Shown piece by piece: positions 12,701 through 23,885 of a stretch of DNA of 64,000 nt. The notes beneath the pieces are model-generated. The model saw nothing but the letters and a program-made list of their open reading frames with translations, did no database searches and was not told the origin of the DNA. The DNA is from Euryodendron excelsum (taxonomy: Eukaryota; Streptophyta; Magnoliopsida; Ericales; Pentaphylacaceae): assembly GCA_033060915.1 (NCBI GenBank), contig CM065394.1, forward strand, positions 36,761,501-36,825,500, written 5' to 3'. Every line of letters begins with the position of its first letter. Within the stretch, counting starts at the first letter, position 1. Position numbers and translations under genes: made by a program.

Positions 12701-14039
12701 ATCCATTAATGCCCCTAAAATTCCCACTCGAGAATGATAATAATTCAAGTTTACGGCACTTTAAAACTGACCACCCACCTTCCCCAAACCCCCCCCCCCC
12801 CCCCCAAAAAAAAAAAAAAAAAACAAAATAAAATAAAAAACATTAAGCTCCCAAGACAACCTATACGGCAATTTTTTTTTTTCTTTTTTGAGAAGTGAAC
12901 CTATATGGAAAGAATGACCATAGGTAGATGAGAACATGCAAAGAAGACTGTGTATGGTCCCGTACTGTGGACAAAGAGAACAACAAGGAGGGGAGGGCAG
13001 GAAAAAAGAAAAAAATGTTTGCTACCTCATCACTTGGGATCAATAAAAGGGCATATCAATGTAAAGTTGTAAATAGACATGATGCATGAATCAAGAATCC
13101 TAAGCAAATTAAGGAGGCAACAATCAGATTCTGCCACATCATGGCCGAACGAACACAATGAAGAGTCAACTTTCACACAAACAGGTAACGAAGGCAGAGC
13201 AAAAAAGGAAAGGTAAAAAGGCATAATATACCAGCAGACCATGGTCTGGCATCAGCATTTGCAAGTTCTGCACGTAGCTTTTCAACTTCTCGTGCCATGG
13301 AAACCAAGTTCTTCTCCATTGCTTGTCTCTGTTCCATCAGCTCAATATTTGCCTTCTTTTCATAATCAATAGCATTTCTGTAAGACAAATTCTTCATGTT
13401 AGCGCTAAAGGAGCTGATCCTTTCTTAACACAAGATGTAGTTAAAGCTAAAGACCAGGGAGTATGTATGGGCTTTATACAGGACATATTAACATAAGCCA
13501 AGCACAAACCTAGCACGCATAAGCTCCTGGTGCAGTCCATCAACCTCAGCCCTCAAAAGTGGGATCTGCTGATTATCAGCTTTCAATTTTGAAAGGTCTT
13601 GTGTGAGGTTCTGAACTTGCCCTGCCAGATCCTGCCTCAATGTATTCAGCTTTTGAACTTCAGCACGAAGTTGTACAGCCTCATTTTTCAGAGGTTCAGT
13701 AGCACGAAGATCAGCTTCCAGCTTCAGACCTCTCTCAATAAGCTCCCTTGAATGCATTTCTTGTTCTGCACGGATGTCAGCAATGGCAAGATTCATGAGA
13801 TGAAGTTCCTCCTTAGCAGCACCAAGCTCACGCTGCAGAGCCAACCGATCTTCAACCATCCTCCTATTTTCACCCAACAGCCTCCGGAGTTCAATATGCT
13901 GCATTTCAAGTTCTTCCTCCAACATAGCAGGATGAGGTGGCAATGGCCGAGGCATAGGACCCCGAACAAGAGGTCCTTCTGGGGGATAGCCACGACGATT
14001 GTCAAATGCATCACGAGGAAAGCGATTTCCCCCTGCCAT
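9713..14039 (-). CDS. FLL3: FLX-like coiled-coil protein (FLX-like 3 type)
   Basis: Four coding exons: 14039-13510, 13377-13232, 9964-9885 and 9796-9713. All have GT-AG borders and compatible phases, giving 279 residues, close to Arabidopsis FLX-like 3 as I recall it. The N-terminus ([12 protein letters not shown]) is Arg/Pro-rich. A long coiled coil follows from about residue 38 to 225 with Leu/Glu/Arg heptads, including an ALMEEE-like start (here [11 protein letters not shown]), [18 protein letters not shown] and [18 protein letters not shown]. The tail is Gly/Pro/Tyr-rich and ends in basic residues (MTRR). FLX-family proteins are nuclear scaffolds; FLX itself works with FRIGIDA to activate FLC, and the role of FLX-like 3 is less clear. 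Intron 2 is about 3.3 kb and holds a tandem duplication. An AG just 5' of the ATG (14051) suggests a 5'-UTR intron. Family call is secure; subtype rests on whole-length similarity recalled from memory. Confidence 0.92.
10212..10706. repeat. Tandem duplication of about 245 bp in FLX-like intron 2
   Basis: The segment beginning ACTTTGCTTTTTATACT at 10212 and ending GTAGTCCCCAGAAAC at 10455 is repeated at 10459-10706 in the same orientation. Shared blocks include CCTTGGCAAATAAA, TTCATGCATTGTCAAATG and AATTAGCAAGGGCAGAAGG. The copies differ by scattered substitutions and small indels, so the duplication is not recent. Confidence 0.88.
12789..12823. repeat. Homopolymer junction: C17 then A18
   Basis: A run of about 17 C is followed directly by about 18 A inside FLX-like intron 2. 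Run lengths of this kind are often assembly- or polymerase-limited, so the exact numbers are uncertain. Confidence 0.8.
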
Positions 14040-14050
14040 TTTATGTTACC

Positions 14051-15464
14051 CTACCAACAGAAACAGGAAGTGAAACAACAGAACTGTGTTACAACATGAC
14101 TATTAACTTCTCCAAAAAAATTCCGAATTAGCAATCAAAGTCTTCACTGAAAAGTACAACATGAAGGTCATCAAACATGTTACAAAGATTATCTATAATG
14201 GACATCAATGGTTTTCAATTGCTGCATTCTTGTACATCTAAAAGTTCATCACTCTATAAATGGGGTCCTTTTATGAAACTGTATCCACCAAAATCGACAT
14301 CATTAAATCAAGAGAACAATCTCATACCATCAACTGCAATAACGGCTATCAATTTTATTAATTATGGCCCACCCGTGACGTTGCATGTGAAGTACCAGTA
14401 ATGCTACAAAAAGACGGTGCATCCAATTAATTTGTGGCTTGTCCGAACACATCCTCAAAAATTAAGGTGACCAAGCTGTTTAAACTCCATGTAAAAGGGC
14501 TATCTAGTCAAAGAGCTATTACAAACATCCTCATATTTTCCAAGCTAAATCTGCATCACCCATTTAGCAAATAACGTATATAACCAATAGAACTAGCCAT
14601 AAATCCATATCAGATTTCCTGAGATCAATCCAGAATTGCAATACATGGTAGCAAGGCAGTACACAATCCAAACATATTTCAAGGCTCAGACAGTCACTAT
14701 GGGCAACAGAAAGCGATGCCATGAAGAGTATAATAAAGAAACCCACAAGCACTTGAATATTACTATTTAATTATGATTCTTAGTTTTAGACATTGGCGAA
14801 ACGTAAGCCTTGCATCCCACTGCTAAATATTTTTTTGAATACATATTTCCCAGGAAAATGCTCCTTTTGGCTGCCCAGAGACTGCAGAGAAAAATTAACT
14901 AAAACAATAAAAGAATATAAAACTTTTCAGTATATGTTTTTACTACATGCCAAAGAGAAAACTAAAGCTTCACAAAACACAGCAAAAATCGACAATCCCA
15001 TCTAGTTGACTTCAACCCTTTTTTCCTTCTATGAACATACGAGTGCACATCTACATATCCAAAGAAAATTATTGTATCCGTGGTGGAAAATAAGCAACAG
15101 TGAACGCGAGATCGAGGAAACTTTGTTCCTCTTTTTCTTATATCTTCCTGAATTTTCTGGTTAACCAAACCGTGTGAACGAGCCCTAGTTTACATATATG
15201 TGATGTAAAGAGTCGATAATTATTAACCAGAAACCCTAAGTTTCTCAATCGTGTATCGGGAACTAAATCCTGACCTTTTGAGGGAGACGGAGATGAAGAT
15301 CGAAGAGTCCGAACAGAGTTTCTGGAGGACGCTCTCTCAGAATAGAAAACCTAGGCAAGTGGTTTTGGAGAAATTCATTTGTAACGCAACACTACTCAAC
15401 CTGTGGTTGCTCTACGACGCCGTTTTATCCAGTTTTCCACTACCACGCAATTGAAGCTGCAAGC
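14051..15464. other. 5' flank / probable 5'-UTR intron of the FLX-like gene
   Basis: No coding sequence recognised. The acceptor-like AG at 14052-14051 (minus strand) suggests an untranslated first exon somewhere upstream, perhaps around 15.2-15.3 kb, but I cannot fix its borders. Confidence 0.35.
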
Positions 15465-15664
15465 TAGGGTGTTGGCGGGCCGGGCCGGGCCGGGTTGCGT
15501 CGGGTTTGAGTTGGATCAGTTTTTTAAAAAATTTCACTTTTAAATGTAAAATGACCGGTTTGGATCGAGTTGATAGAATCAAAGCCCAATGTCCGAACCA
15601 AATATGTTTGGGTTTGATTGGGTCGGCCAAATTTGTCGCCTGAGTGAATTTTTGAACAGCCCTA
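15465..15664. mobile_element. hAT-like non-autonomous element, copy 2 (200 bp)
   Basis: Left end TAGGGTGTTGGCGGG; right end read inward TAGGGCTGTTCAAAAA, the same termini as the 3492 copy. Flanks CTGCAAGC (left) and TTGTAAAC (right) match at 5 of 8 positions, and all three differences are transitions, as expected for an old 8-bp duplication. The interior carries GGGCCGGGCCGGG and GGGTTTGA motifs and no coding frame. Confidence 0.72.
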
Positions 15665-16099
15665 TTGTAAACCCATCGGCCAATCCAAACATATATAAAA
15701 TTTTCTTTCCGAAGTATCAAAAAAAAAAACATACATAAAATAAATAATAAAAAAAGCTGCCCTACATTGTTGCTCTAGCATTATCGCAAAGCCGGACATA
15801 ATTGTAATTGCAATTAAAAGTTTTAATTAAATAAAAACTTATAATACAAGAAAACGTTTTATGAACAAAAATATTGATACGAAAACTTATATAAATTGGA
15901 TCAAGTAAGAGTATTTTGCTTAATTTAATAAACATATTCAGTAAAAAACACTAAAACAGGCATATTTGCTTGTAGATATATGTAACATTTTTATAAAATT
16001 CTATTTTATGTCACCCTAAAAGAAAGAAGTTTGCTTTTGAATAATTAAAAAAGAGGGTCATTTTATGGCATTTGTTTTAAAAAAAGGATTGCATGAGCG

Positions 16100-16212
16100 G
16101 ATGCAAATTAGAAGGGTATAATGGTCGCAATTTTATTATTAAAATCTATCTTCAAGGGTAGTTTGTTTAAAAGATGCCAATTAGAAAGATATAATAGTCG
16201 TATTTTTGTAAT
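16100..16212. repeat. Degenerate direct repeat, period about 73 bp
   Basis: GATGCAAATTAGAAGGGTAT at 16100 recurs as GATGCCAATTAGAAAGATAT at 16173, followed in both by a similar T-rich segment. The second copy abuts the solo LTR. Confidence 0.55.
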
Positions 16213-16813
16213 TGTAAGTGGGATTTTACTAGAAGGCTGGACCGAACTCTCAAGCCCAAAAATGGATGAGTCCAGGTATCTCCTGCAAGACGAAGAGGTT
16301 AGAATAGGTCGACCCGTAATGGGCCGATCACACTTCGAAGATTAAGTCAGCAAGCTTAATCAATGAAGATGAATGAAAGTGGTCAATACTCGGAGTTCAC
16401 TGTCCATACCTAGCTCTCGGCGCCTTGGGTATTTATAGAACATTGGGGGGAGTGTGTTCTGCCTTAGCCTACCAGCAGACTCTCATGGCCTGCTGGGTAG
16501 GCGTCATCATTGGCGCCGCCTGATTATTCACAGGGCCTGGCGCACCGTCGCGGGGGATTCCGACTGACCGGACGTGCATGTTGACGTTGCGTGGGCAGAC
16601 GCATGCGCATTTAATGCGAGTCATCTCTGCATTTAATGCGCAGAGACCGCTAGCGGTTTGGATCTGCTTTTCGTGGTTTGGGCCGCGCTGCGAAGGAGGT
16701 CGGCAGTCTGGCCTTCCCTCTAATTCTGATCTGGGCTAGGAAAGCAGCCCCAACTCTGATTTGCGCAGATTGGGGCTAATCCATTGGATTGGGCCGGTGG
16801 TTATTTCCCCACA
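16213..16813 (-). mobile_element. Solo LTR (601 bp) with perfect 5-bp target-site duplication
   Basis: Read on the minus strand the element starts TGTGGGGAAATAACC and ends CCACTTACA, the TG...CA form of an LTR, between identical GTAAT repeats (16208-16212 and 16814-16818). It is much more GC-rich than its surroundings. A TATA-like CTATAAATA lies on the minus strand near 16431-16440, a plausible LTR promoter. There are no internal domains and no second LTR nearby, so it is best explained as a solo LTR left by recombination. The superfamily (perhaps gypsy) cannot be decided from the LTR alone. Confidence 0.82.
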
Positions 16814-17491
16814 GTAATTAAAATCCGTATGTTTAAAAATAATAGGACTCAATTTAACCACATCATTATGTATACTATTTTTCTGTACATTTTTCTTCTA
16901 TTGTATAGTATTATTCTATAATAAAAAAAAAAAAACTAAGAGGAGGTCAATTTACAAAATTTTGGAATTATTTTTGAATATTTGATGGTAATTTCAAAGA
17001 TTAGAACATAGATAAAAACTCTAGGAAAATGTAAATCTTGTTATTTAATTTTTTAAGAAAAATGTTTATAAAAAGTCCAGTGTTTGGGTAGCATTGAGTT
17101 TTCAATAATTATCTCAACTATATTCTGACATGTTATGTTTTATTATACCAATAATATGAATTTATGGTAAAAAAAAATGTAAGAAAAATAGAGAGAATTT
17201 TATGAAAAAAAATAAATGAGAGATTTTTAAGAAAAAATACAAATGACTACTGAATTTGTTTTATTTTTCCTCATTTCTGGGTCGTGAATCGTGATATGGG
17301 TTCTACGTCCTGTAAGCAGTGACCTGGGCTCTAAGACAGGCTATTTTCGCCGTCAGTCCTTCTGGCCCAGTATAAGCTTAAGATTGCCCAGCCCATTTCG
17401 TCAACACTTTTTTGGCCCGAAATTATGATGGTGAGCCTTTCCAGTTGTCATTAATTTTTCCAATAAATTGAAACCTCAAAAAACAAATGAC

Positions 17492-17856
17492 TGTTATGAA
17501 AAAAAAATGGTGGATGACCACCAAACAATTTACCAAACTCATTAATATGTGATTAGCAACTCAACATCTCCATCTATAAAAGAAGAGTTTCGAAATAAAG
17601 AAAAGAGTGAATAAGAAAAGAGAGGGAATAGAGAAGAAAGAAAAAAGTAAAAAGTATAGGTAAAATATTTAAGTTCAAATTGTATTTTGTATTTTATTCA
17701 ATAATACAAATAAATTCTTGAGTAATCAAGAAAATCTATCCTTAATAGTTCCAGAAGAACTATTTAACTATTATTTGACAGTTCTAGAAAAATTAATTTT
17801 ATTGTATACTATGTTTGATTATTTTGCTTGCTTAATATTCATTTAGTTTTATAACA
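17492..17856 (+). repeat. 5' LTR of the copia element (365 bp)
   Basis: Starts TGTTATGAAAAAAAA and ends TTAGTTTTATAACA. It shares with the 3' LTR the blocks AATGGTGGATGACCACC and CATCTCCATCTATAAAAGA; the latter contains a TATAAAA that is probably the promoter. Confidence 0.92.
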
Positions 17857-18459
17857 CATTATTAGCACAACACTCTAAGTGCTCGTGAAACATATAATTG
17901 TGTTCTCTCTTATATTTGGAAGGTATTTTATTTTATTTTATGTCTCATTAATATTTTAGTTAATTTATTTTTGTTTTGGGTTCTTTACGGCATAATTTAT
18001 ATTTGTTGAATAGTGATGAATAGTGATAATAGTAATATTTCAAAACTTTATTTATTTATTTCTCCTAGATTTTAAATTTTGTGGTATATGATATTTATAG
18101 ATCTAGAATCCTTATTACAATAGCTTTCTATAAACATGTACCTTAACTATATTTTGATATCTAGATTGAAATTATAATGCGGACAAAAATAATAAATATA
18201 TATATATATATACACGAATTGCATAGCAATACTATGCAAGAATAGTATTCTTATTATTTATAATTGATAATTATTCATAAACAGTGGTTTTACTATTGAT
18301 AAATAGTATTAACAAATGAAATTTAACTTTTGGCTAAAGATTTGGATGAGTGGGATTTGTATCAGATATTTGATCGAAATTCTATAGCATGTCTTCTTCA
18401 TATTATTTTTGTGTTATCATGATTCTAAAACTTTGTTATCTTATGAGTGTAGCATTCTG

Positions 18460-21400
18460 AAAATATCAAACCTCGCAAAGTTAGAATTTATCGTTCTTAA
18501 CATTTCAGGTAAAAACTATTTATCCTCGATAGTTGATGCTGAGATCCATTTGTGTGCAAAGACTCTTGGAAATACTATAAAAGAAAAAAATAAAGAATCA
18601 CAGCAGTATCATGCAAAAGCAATGATTTTTCTTCGCCATCATATTCACAAATAATTAAAAACTGAATATCTTACAGTAAAATACCCATTGACATTATGAC
18701 AAAATTTAAAAGAGAGATATGAGTACCAAAAAATCATATTTCTCTCCAGAGCTCGTTATGATTGGATGCACCAGACGTTGTAAGATTTTAAAACAGTTAG
18801 TGAATATAATTCTGCATTATTTAAAATCTTCTCATAATTGAAATTATGTGGGCAAAATATTACTGATGAAGAAATGTTAGAAAAAAATATGCTCCACATT
18901 TCATATCTCAAATGTGCTCTTACAGCAGCAATATCAAGAACGGGATTTTAAAAAATATTCAGAATTGATATCATATCTTATTCTAGCTAAACAAAATAAT
19001 GAGTTTCTAATGAAAAACCAGTCTAGCTTGACCGGCTTTATACTATTCCTTAAAGTGAATGCGATCTCATTTTATAGACGTGATCGTGAACGTGGTTGTG
19101 GCAAAAATAATTTTCGACATCGTGGAGATTACCGTGGAGGTAACAATTATAATTATTCAAGTTATCGATTTAAAAATATCACATCATACCACTAGCAGTA
19201 GAACCAATTTGAAACAAAAGAAAAAAAGGAAAAAAGGTTTACAAAATAAACTTTCTAAAAATTATGAAGATATTTTTTACAGGTGTGGTATGAAATAATA
19301 TTGGTCACGTACTTGTCGTATGCCGAAACTATTAGTAGATTTTTACTGAGTATCAACAAAAAATAAAGGGAAAAATGTTGAAGTGAATTTATCAAACTTT
19401 GATGACTCAATAGAAATCACTAACCTTGATGTTTTAGATTTCTTTGAAAATCATGATGGAAAAATAGATTACTTAATTGGTGATGAAAATATCCACATTA
19501 ACTAATTTATGTTCTTGTTCTTTCAAGTTTATTATCATCTTTTGCAATGTTTTTCTAAGCATGTTTTTTTAAATAAATGTTTTCATTTCCTTATAAATAC
19601 GCAATTTTAATATTTTATATAGAGGCATGGAATATACAAAAGCATTAATAGCTTCCAAGATAAACGATGGAGATATATGTCTAATAGACAGTGCAACAAC
19701 TCATACAATTCTTCGAGAGAAAAAATATTTTGTCAGCTTAACATTAGCCGAAAATAATGTTAAGACAATATCTGACACTACAAAATTAATTGAAGGCTCC
19801 GAAAGAGCCAATATATTATTACCAAAATGAACAAAACTCTATATTGATGATTCTGTGTATTTAACTATAGCTACAAAGAATTTGCTTATTTTTAAAAATA
19901 TACGAAGTAATGGGTATCATATAGAGACAATAATAAAGATAATAAAGAATATTTTTACATTACTTCTATTGTTTCATGCCAGAAGCATATATTAGAAAAA
20001 CTTGCTACATTCTCTTCTAGATTATATAATAGAATTATAAGAATTATTGGATCACCTGAAGTGATGTATTAGAAGTGTTTTGATCCGAATAATTTTATAT
20101 TTTGGCATGGTGGTCTTGGTCATCCGGGATCAATGATGATGCGTCGAATAATTGAGAACTCTCATGGGTATCTACTAAAGAACCAGAAGATTCTTTTGTC
20201 AAGTGATTATACATGTGCTGCTTGTTCACAAGGAAAATTAATTGTGAGACCATCCCCTTTAAAAGTAGTAGTTGAATCTCTAACCTTTTACAAAGAATTT
20301 AGGAGGATATATGTGGGCCGATAAACCCACCATGTACACCGTTTTGTTATTTTATAATTTTAATAGATGCATTCACTCAATGATCACATGTTTGTTTACT
20401 TTCTACTCATAATATTGCATTTGCCAGGCTTTTTATTCAAATTATCAGATTACGAGCACAAGTTCCAAATTACTTGATTAAGTCTATATGACTGAATAAT
20501 ACTTGTGAGTTTACATCTCAAGCTTTTGATGATTATCGCATCTCCATAGTAATTGATGTTGAATATTCTATTGCACATACATACACACAAAATAGTCTAG
20601 TTGAATCTTTTATCAAACGCCTTCAACTTATAGCTCGATCTTTACTTATGAGAACAAAATTACCTGTCTCTGCTTGGGGACATGCCATATTGCATACTGC
20701 ATCAATAGTCTATGTCCGACCCACTGCTTACTATGAATATTTACCGTTACAGTTTATTTTTGGTCAACAATTAAATATTTCACATTTAAAGGTTTTTGGT
20801 TGTGCGGTACATGTACCAATTATGCCACTACGATATATTAAGATGGGTCCCCAACGTTGACTTAGGATTTATATTGGCTTTGATTCTCCATTTATTATTA
20901 GATATCTTGAATTTTTAACAGGAGATGTATTCGCTACATGTTTTGTGGATTGTCATTTTGACAAGACACTTTTTTCACCATTAGGGAGAGATAAGATGCA
21001 ATTAGAAAAGTAGTATGAGATCACTTGAAATACTTCTGCAATATCTCATCTTGATTCTCGAATAAATCAATGTAAATTAGAAGTTCACAGGATTATTTAT
21101 TTACAGACGATTGCAAATCAATTACCTGATGTATTTACCGACAAAAAGAAGATAACAAAATCATATATATCAGCTAATAATACCCTAACTGGTATTGATG
21201 TTTCTGTAGGACAGTCTGCTAAGATAGCAACAAATAAATCTAAAGCATGCATGAAGCGTGGGAGACATGTCGGTGTAAAAGACACAGTTCCTAGAAAGAA
21301 TAAAACACAAATACATAAGTAAGTCAGTATTTTTGAAAAAACTGCAATATTTAAACCTCCAAAGGAATGAACTCTTGTAAAAGAATTTCCAGAAGAAGAA

Positions 21401-23320
21401 ATTCCTGAAAAGATATCCCCTGTAAAGGAAAGTAATGCTATTTCAATAAGTTATGTGAATACAGAAGAAAGATGGAATAGAAATAAAATTGTTATCGATA
21501 ATATATTTTTATTTAAAGTGGCTCTCGCAATTGCAAGAAGTAATGAAGAGAGTGAGTTGCAGACAATTGACGAATGTCAATGTAGAAATAATTGGCGAAA
21601 ATAGAAAGAAGCTATTAAGATAGAATTAAACTTATTAGTACAACGCAAAATATTTGGACTTGTAGTCCAAACAGCAAAAGATATAATACCGGTTGGATAT
21701 AAATGAGTATTCGTGCGAAAACGAAATGAGAAAAATAAAATCGTGAGATATAAAGCGCGACTAGTAGCACAAGGTTTCTCGCAGAGACCTGTAGTCCAAA
21801 AACTAGAAGATATAAATCCGGTTGGATATAAATGGGTATTCTTGTGAAAACGAAATAAGAAAAATGAAATCATGAGATATAAAGCGCGACTAGTAACACA
21901 AGATTTCTCGCAAAGACTTGGAATTAATTATGACGAGACACACTCTCTTGTAATGGATGCCATTACGATTAGATTCTTAATTGGTTTGTCAGTCTCAGAA
22001 GGACTGGATATGCGTCTTATGGACGTCACGACAGTCTACTTATATGGTAAATTAGATAATCATATATATATGAAAATTCCTGAAGGATTTAAAATACCTA
22101 AAACAGATATTTTAAAATCTCGAAACTTATATTCTATCAAGCTTTAAAAATCTTTGAATGAGTTAAAACAATCTGGACTCAGTGGTACAATCGTCTTAGT
22201 AAATATCTATTGAAAAATGGATATGCGAATAATACAATTTGTCCATATATTTTTATTAAAAAATCATAATCTGGATTTGCTATTATTACAGTCTATGTCA
22301 ATAATCTGAATCTTGTTGGAGCTCCTGAAGAGTTTATAACAACTACTAGTTATTTAAAGAAGGAGTTTGAAATGAAAAATCTTGGAAAAACAAAATTTTG
22401 TCTTCAATTACAAATTGAACACTTATCAAATGGAATTCTCATCTATCAATCCACATATACAGAAAAGGTTCTAAATTGATTTTATATGGATAAAGCTCAT
22501 CCATTGAATTCTCATATGATTGTCCGATCACTAAATGTACGAAAAGATCATTTTCGCTTTCAAGAAGATGGTGAAGAAATTATTGGTCCTGAAGTATCAT
22601 ACCTCAGTGCTGTTGGGGTTCTTATGTATCTTGTAAATTGCACAAGACTCGATATTACATTTTCTGTCAATTTATTCACAAGATATAATTTTACACCAAC
22701 TCAGAGGCATTGGAAAAGGGTGAAACATATATTTTGTTATTTCAGTTCTATGCAAAAGGACCAGAATCAGAGTTAGTTGGCTATGCAGATGCTGGTTATC
22801 TTTCTGATCCATATAAAACACGATCACAAACTGGTTATGTATTTACCTATGGTAACACTGCTATATCTTGGCAATCTGTGAAGCAAACACTAACTGCAAT
22901 TTCTTCAAATCATTCTGAGATAATTACAATTCATGAAGCAAGTCGTAGTGCATTTGGTTGAAATCTATGATCCAACATATTCAAAACAGTTGTAGACTAT
23001 TCTCGATCAAAGATATATCAACGATATTATATGAAGACAATGCAGCATGTATTGCACAAATTAAGGGCGGCTACATCAAAGGTGATAGAAGCAAACATAT
23101 ATTGCCAAAAAAATTTTATGCACATGAACTCCAGAAAAATAGTAATATTGATGTCCAGCAGATACGTTCAAGTGATAATTTGGTAGACTTATTTATTAAA
23201 GCATTTCCAACTGCAACATTTGAGAAATTAGTACACAATATTGGCATGCATCATCTTAAGATTTTTCATTATGAACAATTGAAGCCATCAATTTCAACCT
23301 CATACCAGATGTATGAATAA
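18460..23320 (+). pseudogene. gag-pol remnant of the copia element
   Basis: Conserved pieces appear in order across several frames. Gag starts about 18460. A zinc-knuckle remnant at about 19280-19318 has lost its first Cys (Phe present), its His is Tyr, and a stop interrupts it. The protease motif IDSATTHTI is at about 19683. GAG-pre-integrase with WHGGLGHPG lies at about 20103 and the integrase end at 20650-20860. Reverse transcriptase spans about 21670-22310, and RNase H with GYADAGY and SKHI spans 22780-23200. The reverse transcriptase catalytic YVDD-type box reads YVNN at 22294-22305, so both metal-binding aspartates are gone. A 129-bp in-frame tandem duplication (21661-21789 and 21790-21918) repeats the start of the RT domain. 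The lesions show a long-dead element. Confidence 0.88.
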
Positions 23321-23475
23321 GGGAGAGTCGCAGACTATACTCTTTTTCCTTCGCCAACAGTGTTTTTTCCATAGAGTTTTTCTTGACAAGGTTTTAACGA
23401 GGTAGTTTTAGCGTACTCATTTTTCCTTCGCTATGATTTTTATGAGGCTTCTTGTGACGGTTATCCAAGAATGAG

Positions 23476-23880
23476 TGTTATAAAAGAAGAATGGTGGATG
23501 ACCACCTAATAATTTACCAAACTTATTGACATGTAATCAGCAACCTAGCATCTCCATCTATAAAAGAGGGGTTTTGAATGAGAAAAAGAATGAATAAGAA
23601 AAGAGAAAAAAAAAAGAGAGAGAAAGAAAGAAAAAGAGGGAGAATGAAGGAGAAAGAATAAAATAAAGAGTGTAAGGAGGTAGGTAAAATATTTAAATTC
23701 AAGTTGTATTTTATATTTTATTCTATAATAGAAATAAATTTTTGGGTGATCAAGAAGATTTATCTGTAATAGTTTTAGAAAAACTATTTAACTATTATTT
23801 GGTAATTCTAAAAAAATTACTTTCATTATATACTGTGTTTGATTATTTTATTTACTTAATATCTAGTTAGTTTTATAACA
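23476..23880 (+). repeat. 3' LTR of the copia element (405 bp)
   Basis: Starts TGTTATAAAAGAAGA and ends TTAGTTTTATAACA. It is about 40 bp longer than the 5' LTR, mainly through an expanded purine-rich GAAAGA/GAGAAAA stretch after the TATAAAAGAGG box. The upstream AAGAATGAG is the likely degenerate polypurine tract. Confidence 0.92.
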
Positions 23881-23885
23881 ATGAC

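Larger units (their letters stand above)
17492..23880 (+). mobile_element. Decayed full-length Ty1-copia retrotransposon (6,389 bp)
   Basis: The LTRs at 17492-17856 and 23476-23880 both begin TGTTAT and end ATAACA. They flank an internal region with gag, protease, integrase, reverse transcriptase and RNase H remains in copia order. The outer flanks carry a perfect 5-bp duplication ATGAC (17487-17491 and 23881-23885), proving a single insertion. Near the 3' end (about 23330-23410) is a T-rich block with CTCTTTTTCCTTCGCC and CAAGGTTTTAACGAGG, a pattern often found downstream of copia RNase H. The segment just after the 5' LTR (CATTATTAGCACAACAC) is not the common TGGTATCAGAGC primer-binding site. 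The element cannot be autonomous because of many stops and frameshifts. Confidence 0.93.

Noticed and set aside
21577..21873. 98-codon minus-strand frame
   Set aside because: Antisense shadow of the tandemly duplicated reverse transcriptase segment.
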